Below are positions 6,107 through 13,175 of a stretch of 14,032 nt of DNA, piece by piece. The notes under the pieces were generated by a model. It saw only the letters and a list, made by a program, of their open reading frames with translations, had not been told where the DNA came from and ran no database searches. The number at the start of each line of letters is the position of its first letter. Positions within the stretch are counted from its first letter, which is position 1. Both the position numbers and the translations under genes were made by a program. Source of the DNA: JBFHES01 sp041584015 (lineage in GTDB: Bacteria; Bacteroidota; Bacteroidia; Bacteroidales; M50B96); contig JBFHES010000109.1 of the NCBI GenBank assembly GCA_041584015.1, forward strand, positions 1-14,032, given 5' to 3'.

Positions 6107-6724
6107 ATGAAAACAATTGAAATTAAAGGTACCGTTCGCGAATCTGTAGGTAAGAAGAACTCAAAAAAGTTAAGAAGAGAAGGTCAGATTCCTTGTGTTA
6201 TCTATGGTGGTGAGCAGAATATTCATTTCTCAACAGGTGTAAACGAAGTTCGTCATTTAATTTATACACCAGATGTGTTTTTGGTAAATCTTACCATCGA
6301 AGATAAAACTCACATGGTGATTATGAAAGATGCACAGTTCCATCCGGTATCTGATGCTATTCTTCATATCGACTTTATTGAAGTTTCTGAAGACAAGAAG
6401 ATTGAGATTGCTATTCCTGTAGTATTAACAGGTTTTGCTGAAGGTGTTAAGCAAGGTGGTAAATTATCTCTACTTAACCGTAGATTAAGAGTATCAGCTT
6501 ATGCTAAAGACCTACCTGAAACTCTTGAAGTAGATATCACAAACCTAACACTAGGTAAATCAGTTAAGATTGGTGAATTATCATTTGATAACCTTGAGTT
6601 ATTAGATCCAAAGAATAGCGTTGTAGCTTCTGTTAAGCTTACTAGAGCTGCTCGTGGTCTTGCTGCTGAAGGTGAAGAAGGTGAAGAAGGAGAAGAGGGA
6701 GCTGAAACAGCAACTGAAGAATAA
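6107..6724 (+). CDS. rplY: 50S ribosomal protein L25 (CTC-type, long form)
   Basis: 5S rRNA-binding protein of the large subunit, 205 residues. This is the two-domain TL5/CTC form, not the short ~95-residue E. coli L25. The N-terminal domain (about 1-90) binds 5S rRNA and carries the family pattern KKNSKKLRREGQIPCVIYGG (16-35). The C-terminal beta domain runs from about 95 to 185. The protein ends in an acidic Glu/Gly tail (188-205) encoded by a 9-nt tandem repeat. The ATG at 6107 follows an A/T-rich leader. pth starts 11 nt after the stop, so the two are almost certainly cotranscribed and perhaps translationally coupled. Confidence 0.96.
   Translation: MKTIEIKGTVRESVGKKNSKKLRREGQIPCVIYGGEQNIHFSTGVNEVRHLIYTPDVFLVNLTIEDKTHMVIMKDAQFHPVSDAILHIDFIEVSEDKKIEIAIPVVLTGFAEGVKQGGKLSLLNRRLRVSAYAKDLPETLEVDITNLTLGKSVKIGELSFDNLELLDPKNSVVASVKLTRAARGLAAEGEEGEEGEEGAETATEE
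6668..6700 (+). repeat. 9-nt tandem repeat inside rplY
   Basis: About 3.7 imperfect copies of GAAGGTGAA encode Glu-Gly-Glu units in the acidic tail. Copy-number slippage would keep the frame because the unit is a multiple of three. Confidence 0.75.
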
Positions 6725-6735
6725 ACTACAAGAAG

Positions 6736-7299
6736 TTGAAATACATAGTATTTGGTCTGGGGAATATCGGTCCTGAATACCAAAATACCAGACACAACAT
6801 AGGATTTAAAATATTGGACGCTTACGCAGAGGCGTCCAATGTTGTTTTTAAGCCAGCCAGATATGGCGATATGGCACAGGTGAAGTATAAGGGGCGGGTT
6901 ATTGTTTTAATAAAACCATCAACCTATATGAACCTTAGTGGTAAGGCTGTGAATTATTGGTTGCAAAAAGAAAAAGTACCTATTGAGAACATGCTCATTA
7001 TTCTTGATGACTTGGCAATCCCTTTCGGCTCTCTTCGTATGAGAATGAAAGGAGGAGATGCTGGTCATAATGGATTGAAGAGTATTAATCAGGTGATAGG
7101 AACACAAAAGTATACTCGTTTACGATTTGGTATAGGTAATGAGTTCTCGCAAGGACAACAGGTGGATTATGTGCTGGGTGAGTGGAGTCGTGAAGAAAAA
7201 GCTAAATTGAAGGAACGCATAGAACGAGTAGGCGAATTGATAAAATCCTTTGCAACCATTGGTACGGAACGGACTATGAATTTTTTCAACAATACATAA
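6736..7299 (+). CDS. pth: Peptidyl-tRNA hydrolase
   Basis: Releases tRNA from peptidyl-tRNA dropped by stalled ribosomes, an essential cytoplasmic recycling step. The protein has 187 residues, normal for bacterial Pth. Key residues are in place: FGLGNIG (6-12, Asn10), the catalytic TRHNIG (18-23, His20), KPSTYMNLSG (61-70, Asn67), LDDLAIPFG (91-99, Asp93) and GGDAGHNGLKS (107-117, Asn113). The start is TTG at 6736; the next in-frame Met is at residue 47, beyond the catalytic histidine, so TTG is required. The gene is 11 nt after rplY and is followed by a strong terminator. Confidence 0.96.
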   Translation: MKYIVFGLGNIGPEYQNTRHNIGFKILDAYAEASNVVFKPARYGDMAQVKYKGRVIVLIKPSTYMNLSGKAVNYWLQKEKVPIENMLIILDDLAIPFGSLRMRMKGGDAGHNGLKSINQVIGTQKYTRLRFGIGNEFSQGQQVDYVLGEWSREEKAKLKERIERVGELIKSFATIGTERTMNFFNNT

Positions 7300-7302
7300 A
7301 AT

Positions 7303-7332
7303 AAAAAAAGGAGGCGAAAGCCTCCTTTTTTT
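7303..7332. terminator. Bidirectional intrinsic terminator
   Basis: A GC-rich 6-bp stem GGAGGC (7310-7315) and GCCTCC (7320-7325) has a GAAA tetraloop, flanked by seven A (7303-7309) and seven T (7326-7332). It ends pth on the plus strand and the convergent CAP/OmpA-like gene on the minus strand equally well. Confidence 0.93.
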
Positions 7333-7353
7333 ATTTGTCTAAAACCATAAATA

Positions 7354-9768
7354 TTATTTGTTGCAACCTTTGCAATACTTCTCTTTTACGTTAGGGTTCT
7401 CCAGTACTCTTAATGAAAAATGTTTACCATCAAACAATTCGCAGAATCGATCTGGATTAAGTTCCAGTGCGCGGCTTAGCGCATTCTCAAACTTGTCTGT
7501 CATGAATTTATAGTTAGAGTAGGAGCAAAGCGATAAATAAGTGAAGAGCAATTCTTCGTCTACTTTGGTGTCCTCAATAAATACTTCCAGCAAACGGCGA
7601 GCAAAGTTGTAGTCTTCATGCGCAATAAATAAATATGCGAGTTGTAAAGAACTGTGCCATGAACTGGCCTCAAGGTTTACTATTGATTTAATTTTGTCGA
7701 GGCTTGTGAAAATAGCAGGTGGTGGTGAGTCTAAGGTGTCGAGCGCACTTATTATTTTAAACTGATACTCCAGGTTTAATGCATCCACTGTCTTGTCTCC
7801 AACCGATCCTCCGTAAAGTCTGTCGATAGCAGTTTGTGTTTCGAAAACTTGATAATCATCACCAACATCTTCAAATTTGAGTTTACATTTTAAGAGGTTA
7901 AAACTAATGTAGTTGTTATCTGGTGCCAGTTCTGATAACTTTTGAACTGAAGTGTAAAATTGTTGCTCGTCAAATTCATCTTGCAGTTGCAGCTGCATCC
8001 AAAGCTTATTCATCATTAAACCGGCAAATTTCGCCTCCAATGGAATTTTTAGTTCCGTAATAGCATTTAAATCATATTTGCCGCTAAGAACCGATTTCAT
8101 TATGAATTTTTGAATGGATAGCGCCAATGCTTTGTTTTCTTTTTCGATGGCTGCGTTAAAGTGATGGATTACATACTCCTGTTCCTTTTCACCTCTCAAG
8201 TCATAAATTACCCGTAATTGAACGTTTGCAAAGCGATGCTTGGTGAAATACTTTTCCAGATCATCACTTAGGTTATCTCTCTTGATGGTGGCAAGTGCCT
8301 CGTTAAAATCCATGAAAGCAAGATTCTCGAAACTCGTTCCAATTACATCCGTTTTAAAAAGCGACCAACCATTAAAAGCAGTAATATCAACTTTAAACTT
8401 TTCTTTCTGATAATCCTGAAAGGCATCAACCAGAGCTTCAGCGTTCTTGTGAATCTGGATCATTTGTTTGTTGGAAGACGACTCTATGGATGTATAAGCT
8501 GCGATATTAATTTCGTTGATTACAAAAGGAGGTGTCTCTAAATCATCCAAGCGTGGTTTAATATCATCTTTAAAATTAAATGATGTTTTACCTTTATTAA
8601 ATGGAAAGCGCAGCATGAATTCATCGTCAACAGCTTCGGGTACAAAATTCATGGTTGAATTTATGGAGATGGTGTCAGCAAGAAATTCTAATTCCTGATA
8701 CCTTCTGAATGCATTTTTGTCAAGAAAACCCTGTGGAATAGAGAGGCAGAAGGTTTTGTCTTTAATTACCACCAGGTTTAATTCATGCATGCCTGAAAGA
8801 CCTTGTGGAATTTCGCCCAACTCAACTTTTAGTTTATAGCGTGCTTCTTTACCTTCGTATTCATTATAGTTGTATAGTTTAGTGGCATAGGTTGGCTTTA
8901 ATAAGATGCCTCTGTGATGGTAGTCGTAATCAATTAAATTATCGGCGTCGCACGGGTATTGTTCTTTTTGTATAATGTCAATGCTTAAGCCGTCGCGCGA
9001 ATCACGTTTTATAATTTTCTTTAGTTCTTTAAGATTCTCGGTTTCAAAATAGATGATTCCGTCTTCAACTGAAACGCCCTGTTGTAGCTTATATAAGTTA
9101 TAGCGTTCGGCTTTGCCACAAAGTTTGGCCTCATAAGGCATCAGGCCATGGTCTTTTGTAGATGGTGGGAATTCCATTAATTCGGCGGCGCTTGCGTCAT
9201 TCTTGAAACTGAAATAATTACCGTTTATTAATGAGAAATAAACTTTCCTTCCTTCGAGGTCGAGCTCGGCTCCGATACCAATAAATATTTTCGAAGGGTT
9301 CATTATTATCTTGGCATACTTTGCTGTTTCCAACCATTTTGTAACAACATTGGTGGCAACCTGCTTGTATGATAGATATTCTTTACCCGACTTAACCGGC
9401 AGGCGATACGTTACCCCATTAACCTGAAAAGTGCCTTCCTGCTCAATTACGTAATCGGCAAATTCCGATTGATCGTTTACTTTATATTCACCCGATTCGG
9501 CCATTTCGGCTGCCTGACTTCTTGCTGCGTAGGTGAGTCTGCGTTCTGCTTTGTATTCATCGATGCCTTCTTTTTTACGGGCAATATTTAATTCGCCTAA
9601 AATTAAAAATTGCATGAGCAGCGGGTTGAATTGATCAATGTCAATAAGCTGTTCGTAGTTCTGCTCATCGGGCGCATATGAAGCAACTTCCTGACTTTGT
9701 ATCTGGAAAGTTCCTAACAATAAAATGGCAAGTGCTAAAGTAAATATCCTGATCGTAAGCTTTTCCAT
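7354..9768 (-). CDS. Exported protein with degenerate CAP domain and OmpA-C-like domain
   Basis: Large protein of 804 residues that I cannot name. A signal peptide (about 1-25, hydrophobic core 8-21) indicates export. Residues about 45-190 resemble a CAP/SCP domain: N-x2-R-x3-G (61-68), AARSQAAEMA (81-90) and a GIGAELDLEGRKVYFSLI strand pair (164-181), but the usual His and Glu cavity residues are not evident. Residues about 385-455 resemble an OmpA C-terminal fold (FMLRFPFNKGK, then INIAAYTSIESSSNKQ, then NAEALVDAF); the Asp and Arg that bind peptidoglycan diaminopimelate are replaced by Ser427 and Asn442. The remainder to about 770 is helical and partly TPR-like, ending in CKGCNK. It is encoded divergently from a two-component system. 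A cell-envelope or scaffold role is inference only. Confidence is high for the gene and moderate for the domains. Confidence 0.85.
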   Translation of the reverse strand: MEKLTIRIFTLALAILLLGTFQIQSQEVASYAPDEQNYEQLIDIDQFNPLLMQFLILGELNIARKKEGIDEYKAERRLTYAARSQAAEMAESGEYKVNDQSEFADYVIEQEGTFQVNGVTYRLPVKSGKEYLSYKQVATNVVTKWLETAKYAKIIMNPSKIFIGIGAELDLEGRKVYFSLINGNYFSFKNDASAAELMEFPPSTKDHGLMPYEAKLCGKAERYNLYKLQQGVSVEDGIIYFETENLKELKKIIKRDSRDGLSIDIIQKEQYPCDADNLIDYDYHHRGILLKPTYATKLYNYNEYEGKEARYKLKVELGEIPQGLSGMHELNLVVIKDKTFCLSIPQGFLDKNAFRRYQELEFLADTISINSTMNFVPEAVDDEFMLRFPFNKGKTSFNFKDDIKPRLDDLETPPFVINEINIAAYTSIESSSNKQMIQIHKNAEALVDAFQDYQKEKFKVDITAFNGWSLFKTDVIGTSFENLAFMDFNEALATIKRDNLSDDLEKYFTKHRFANVQLRVIYDLRGEKEQEYVIHHFNAAIEKENKALALSIQKFIMKSVLSGKYDLNAITELKIPLEAKFAGLMMNKLWMQLQLQDEFDEQQFYTSVQKLSELAPDNNYISFNLLKCKLKFEDVGDDYQVFETQTAIDRLYGGSVGDKTVDALNLEYQFKIISALDTLDSPPPAIFTSLDKIKSIVNLEASSWHSSLQLAYLFIAHEDYNFARRLLEVFIEDTKVDEELLFTYLSLCSYSNYKFMTDKFENALSRALELNPDRFCELFDGKHFSLRVLENPNVKEKYCKGCNK

Positions 9769-9849
9769 AAAAACGATTTGTTCTGTTTTACCTATGCGGC
9801 ATTAAAACTTGTTAAAAATATTCTAATAATCACTTTATAACATCTGCCA

Positions 9850-9879
9850 CAATTTAGTAATTAATATGGACTCTACAAA
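9850..9879 (-). promoter_or_regulatory. Candidate promoter for the CAP/OmpA-like gene
   Basis: On the minus strand a TTTG (9879 down to 9876) is followed after exactly 19 nt by TAAATTG (9856 down to 9850), close to but not identical with TAnnTTTG. It implies a leader of about 75 nt. Confidence 0.35.
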
Positions 9880-9913
9880 GGCTGCAAGGAAGTGCTGCAC
9901 TTATTTAAAAACA

Positions 9914-9950
9914 TGTTAAGTAGGCTTGTTCCATGTTAATGAATTGTTAA
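9914..9950 (+). promoter_or_regulatory. Candidate OmpR-family operator: TGTTAA half-sites
   Basis: TGTTAA occurs at 9934-9939 and 9945-9950, two direct half-sites separated by 5 nt (11-bp period). A third copy at 9914-9919 lies 20 bp further upstream, and a reversed TTAACA is at 9970-9975. Direct hexamers with a 5-nt spacer are how OmpR/PhoB-family regulators bind. The tandem pair ends 27 bp before the kinase -7 element, a plausible activator position, and lies between the two divergent promoters. Confidence 0.45.
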
Positions 9951-9977
9951 TCTTTAAGATGTGAATTTTTTAACAGC

Positions 9978-9985
9978 TACATTTG
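9978..9985 (+). promoter_or_regulatory. Candidate -7 element for the kinase-regulator operon
   Basis: TACATTTG matches TAnnTTTG exactly, 21 nt before the ATG at 10007. No TTTG lies at -33, which would fit a promoter that depends on an activator bound just upstream. Confidence 0.5.
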
Positions 9986-10006
9986 GTTTGATTATTTTCC
10001 TATTGC

Positions 10007-11293
10007 ATGAATAACAAGGCTTTTCGAACGATTATCATCCTTATCGCTATCTCTTTAATTGGTTTAATGGTAACTCAATTACAATGGATGAGAAATGCCC
10101 TAAATCAATCTGAAGACCAGTTCGATCATCGGGTGACTATGGCCTTAAAAGATGTGATAGACGAAGTGAAGGTGATTGTTACTGAAAATAAGAATTTGTC
10201 GTTGGATTCGTCGCAATGTGTTAATGATCATTTATCCCTCTATCATCTCATCCATGTAAATACCCTTGATTCGCTTTTAACTACCTTTTTTCAGTATCAC
10301 TTTGTGGATACTAATTTTATATTTTCTCTGGAACCTTGCGACGAGAGTCATGTGCAGGAGCACGTGCATGGAGGGGTTATTAGCGATAGTTTGTCGTTTT
10401 CAAAACATCAGGCAATAATCGATTGCAAGGCGGTTGGCGATTGTTATAAGCTTATCGTTCGTTTTCCGAAGAAACGTAAGTTCGTGTTGTTGAATATGTC
10501 TTTGTGGCTAATTTTCTCCATTCTTTTTCTATTGGCGGTTTTGTTTAGCTTTATTTACATAGTAACTATAATCATCAAGCAAAAGAAGCTGACTGAAATT
10601 CGGGATGACTTTATCAACAATATGACCCATGAATTTAAAACGCCAATTTCCACCATTTCGATGGCCAGTGAGGGCATATTGGGTATTCATGATAAAAGTG
10701 ACAAGGATCGTATTGAAAAGTATGCATCAATTATTTTTGAAGAAAACATACGTTTACAAAATTTAGTGGAAAAGGTGCTGAGTATGGCGGTACTAGATCA
10801 AACAACATTTGATCTTGACCTTGCAAAAGTTGATTTGCATGAGTTGATAAAGGAAGCAACAACCACATTACGTTTGGAGGATACCGATAATGATGTACAC
10901 CTGGTGCTTAAGCTGAAAAGTAAGAATCCAGTGGTGATGGCCGACGAAATGCACTTGCGTAGTGTGATCGATAATTTAATCGATAATGCTTACAAATATT
11001 CACTTGGTAGTCCACATATACAAATCTCGGTGGATGATACGGAATCTGGTTTGAAAATGACCATAACCGATTACGGGATAGGCATGTCGATGGAAACCCA
11101 ACGTCACATTTTCGATAAGTTTTATAGGAAACCGACCGGCAATTTACATAATGTTAAGGGGTATGGCATAGGTTTATATTATGTGAGGAAAATAATTGAG
11201 GCACATGGCGGTTATATAAAAGTGCAAAGCGAACTGAACAAAGGGAGCAAATTTTTTGTATTTTTAAATAGAAGCAACAAAATTCATCAATAA
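10007..11293 (+). CDS. Sensor histidine kinase, RprX-like
   Basis: Inner-membrane kinase of 428 residues that phosphorylates the regulator encoded next to it. TM1 is at about 7-25 and a periplasmic sensor domain spans about 28-162. TM2 (about 165-190) leads directly into the HisKA dimerisation helix with no HAMP domain. The H-box is NMTHEFKTPISTIS (205-218) with phospho-acceptor His208. The HATPase_c domain shows NLIDNAYKYS (N box), DYGIGMS (G1), FDKFYR (F box) and GYGIGLYYV (G2). The sensor part contains four cysteines (71, 111, 140, 146) and a His-rich HVQEHVHGG (115-123), which could bind metal or form disulfides; this is inference. Tandem TAA stops end the gene, 12 nt before the regulator's ATG. 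Similarity to Bacteroides RprX is by overall layout; the signal is unknown. Confidence 0.93.
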   Translation: MNNKAFRTIIILIAISLIGLMVTQLQWMRNALNQSEDQFDHRVTMALKDVIDEVKVIVTENKNLSLDSSQCVNDHLSLYHLIHVNTLDSLLTTFFQYHFVDTNFIFSLEPCDESHVQEHVHGGVISDSLSFSKHQAIIDCKAVGDCYKLIVRFPKKRKFVLLNMSLWLIFSILFLLAVLFSFIYIVTIIIKQKKLTEIRDDFINNMTHEFKTPISTISMASEGILGIHDKSDKDRIEKYASIIFEENIRLQNLVEKVLSMAVLDQTTFDLDLAKVDLHELIKEATTTLRLEDTDNDVHLVLKLKSKNPVVMADEMHLRSVIDNLIDNAYKYSLGSPHIQISVDDTESGLKMTITDYGIGMSMETQRHIFDKFYRKPTGNLHNVKGYGIGLYYVRKIIEAHGGYIKVQSELNKGSKFFVFLNRSNKIHQ

Positions 11294-11305
11294 TAAGGTT
11301 GAAAT

Positions 11306-12007
11306 ATGAAAACATCTAGAGCCAAAATTCTTCTTGTAGAAGATGACGATAATCTTGGATTTATCCTGAAGGATTATTTGGAAATGATTGGATTTTGGGT
11401 AGACTTGCAACGGAATGGTATTGACGGACTAAAAGCATTTAAGGTTAATCAATACGATATTATTTTGCTTGATGTGATGTTACCCTATAAGGATGGGTTT
11501 ACACTGGCAGAAGAAATTAGAGAAACAGATAAGGTTATACCGCTTGTTTTTCTTACAGCCAAACAAATGAAGGAAGATAAGATCAGAGGTTTTCAGCTTG
11601 GAGCCGATGATTACATTACAAAGCCATTTAGCTCGGAAGAATTAAGCCTTAGAATTGAAGCCATATTAAGAAGGTTGCAACACCATAGTCAGGTAATTGA
11701 AGAACCTGAAGTTTTTAATATTGGTAATTTCGAGTTCAACTATGGCGATCAAATGCTTAAACTGGCCGATGAAGAAAGAAGGCTTACCAAAAAAGAAGCC
11801 GAAGTATTAAAGCTGCTATGTTTAAATAAAAACAAACTCTTGCGTCGCGAAAAGGTACTAAAAAGCGTTTGGGGAAAGGACGACTATTTTATGGGCAGAA
11901 GCATGGATGTGTACATTACCAAATTAAGAAAGTACCTTAAAGGTGATGACAATGTGACCATTATTAATGTACACGGTGCCGGATTTAAACTAGAGGTTCC
12001 TGAATAG
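11306..12007 (+). CDS. OmpR-family response regulator, RprY-like
   Basis: Cytoplasmic DNA-binding regulator of 233 residues. The receiver domain (about 6-122) has the acidic triad EDDD (12-15), phospho-acceptor Asp56 in LLDVMLP, the switch LTAK (83-86, Thr84) and TKPF with Lys106. The C-terminal winged helix (about 135-231) has the OmpR-type RRLTKKEAEVLKLL, then RSMDVYITKLRKYL recognition helix and a VHGAGFKL hairpin. DGFTLAEEIR and GADDYITKPFSSEEL are typical of the RprY group of Bacteroidota. It is the second gene of the kinase operon; the TGTTAA sites upstream of the kinase are candidate targets, and the divergent CAP/OmpA-like gene may be another. The hslR start is 22 nt downstream. Confidence 0.95.
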   Translation: MKTSRAKILLVEDDDNLGFILKDYLEMIGFWVDLQRNGIDGLKAFKVNQYDIILLDVMLPYKDGFTLAEEIRETDKVIPLVFLTAKQMKEDKIRGFQLGADDYITKPFSSEELSLRIEAILRRLQHHSQVIEEPEVFNIGNFEFNYGDQMLKLADEERRLTKKEAEVLKLLCLNKNKLLRREKVLKSVWGKDDYFMGRSMDVYITKLRKYLKGDDNVTIINVHGAGFKLEVPE

Positions 12008-12029
12008 CCTTTTCAATCATCATTAGTAT

Positions 12030-12428
12030 ATGACAAGTACAATTGCTACCCGGGTAGATAAATATCTTTGGTCGGTTAGGATCTTTAAAACGCGAAGTAT
12101 GGCTACCGATGCCTGCCGAAAAGGACGTGTTACCATTGACGATGTAGCCGTTAAACCATCTCGTAATCTAAAACTAAACGAAATTGTGTTTGTGCGAACA
12201 CCGCCTATTCAAAGAAGTTTCAAAGTAACCGGTTTGTTGCAAAAGAGAGTTGGGGCTAAGCTTGCTGTCGATTATGTGAAAGAAATTACCCCAGAGGAGG
12301 AACTGATGAAATTAGAAATCAGTCAAACTTCCTCTTTCTACTATAGAGAAAAAGGAGCAGGACGACCAACTAAAAAGGAACGTAGAGTTCTTGATAAGTT
12401 GAGCGGTCCTCCGCCAGATGATGATTAA
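12030..12428 (+). CDS. hslR: S4-domain RNA-binding protein, HslR/Hsp15 family
   Basis: Basic protein of 132 residues. The N-terminal S4 domain (about 8-56) reads RVDKYLWSVRIFKTRS with the family DACRKGRVTIDD segment (27-38). A basic extension ends in GAGRPTKKERR and an acidic DDD. E. coli Hsp15 binds free 50S subunits that still carry nascent peptidyl-tRNA, linking it functionally to Pth. In many Bacteroidota an hslR-like gene lies close to rplY-pth (recollection, not checked); here the CAP gene and two-component system lie in between. It starts 22 nt after the regulator without a visible terminator, so it is probably read from the kinase promoter. Its stop directly abuts the stop of upp on the other strand. 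Confidence 0.92.
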   Translation: MTSTIATRVDKYLWSVRIFKTRSMATDACRKGRVTIDDVAVKPSRNLKLNEIVFVRTPPIQRSFKVTGLLQKRVGAKLAVDYVKEITPEEELMKLEISQTSSFYYREKGAGRPTKKERRVLDKLSGPPPDDD

Positions 12429-13079
12429 CTAAAGCTTCTCGCCATAGGCCAGATCGCCAGCATCACCAAGTCCGGGTACAATATATGATTTTACCGTTAG
12501 CTCATTATCAACAGCAGCGGCATACACTGTAACATCATCAATAGATAATTTACGCCTTAAGTAAGCAACTCCTTCGGTGCTTGCTATTAGCGTTGCCAAA
12601 TATGTATGCTTGGGCTTGCCGAATTTTAAAAGGTGACGGTAGGCAAGTTCAATGGAAAAACCCGTAGCAAGCATGGTATCATTCAAAATGAGGATTTTAC
12701 CGTCGAGCGATGGTGAGGTTAAATATTCCATTTGAATGTCGAAATCATTTTCGTCAGAATACTTCCTGTATGCCGCTATAAATGAATTTTCAGCTTTGTC
12801 GAAGATGTTGAGCATACCATTGTGCATTGGCACTGCGGCTCTTAGTATAGAGGCAATAACCACTTGATCCTTGAGGATTGGCGTTTTAGAAATGCCTAGT
12901 GGCGTTTGAATCTGCTTGACTTCATAATCAAGGTTTTTACTAATCTCATAAGCCATAAGCTCTGAGCAACGTGTAACGTTTCTTCTAAAACGCATGCTGT
13001 CCTTCTGAATCTTTGCATCACGAATCTCAGCAAGGAATTGATTGATTATTGAATTTGATTCACCTAGAATTCTGATCAT
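12429..13079 (-). CDS. upp: Uracil phosphoribosyltransferase
   Basis: Salvage enzyme making UMP from uracil and PRPP, 216 residues, with the usual family length and fold. Visible features are the N-terminal RDAKIQKDSMRFRRN (20-34), TPLG (59-62), the SILRAAVPM segment (77-85), the PRPP-binding loop ILNDTMLATG (131-140) and the C-terminal uracil-binding SYIVPGLGDAGDLAYGEK (198-215). In most Upp proteins the loop reads DPMLATG; here Pro is replaced by Thr135 while Asp134 is kept. The start at 13079 is ATG, 18 nt downstream of a good promoter-like element. The gene is convergent with hslR with no base between the stop codons and no terminator visible there. Confidence 0.94.
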   Translation of the reverse strand: MIRILGESNSIINQFLAEIRDAKIQKDSMRFRRNVTRCSELMAYEISKNLDYEVKQIQTPLGISKTPILKDQVVIASILRAAVPMHNGMLNIFDKAENSFIAAYRKYSDENDFDIQMEYLTSPSLDGKILILNDTMLATGFSIELAYRHLLKFGKPKHTYLATLIASTEGVAYLRRKLSIDDVTVYAAAVDNELTVKSYIVPGLGDAGDLAYGEKL

Positions 13080-13097
13080 CTTATTTTGAATTTATCA

Positions 13098-13127
13098 CGA
13101 ATGTAAGAAAATCTCTATAATTTCAAA
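13098..13127 (-). promoter_or_regulatory. Candidate promoter for upp
   Basis: On the minus strand TTTG (13127 down to 13124) is followed after 18 nt by TACATTCG (13105 down to 13098), one mismatch from TAnnTTTG. The implied leader is about 12-15 nt. Confidence 0.45.
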
Positions 13128-13151
13128 TGCTGGTTATTTAAATACAAAGCT

Positions 13152-13159
13152 TATTTTTG
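13152..13159 (+). promoter_or_regulatory. Candidate -7 element for the aspartase-family gene
   Basis: TATTTTTG matches TAnnTTTG exactly, 16 nt before the ATG at 13176, giving a very short leader. No clear -33 TTTG is present. Confidence 0.42.
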
Positions 13160-13175
13160 ATAAAAAATATTTACA

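Noticed and set aside
6499..6795. 98-codon minus-strand frame with a Ser/Pro-rich run
   Set aside because: Antisense of the Glu/Gly repeat tail of rplY; the Ser-Pro repeat is a by-product of that repeat.
9892..9900. GTGCTGCAC palindrome between CAP gene and kinase
   Set aside because: Short, isolated, and neither in a promoter position nor repeated elsewhere; probably chance.
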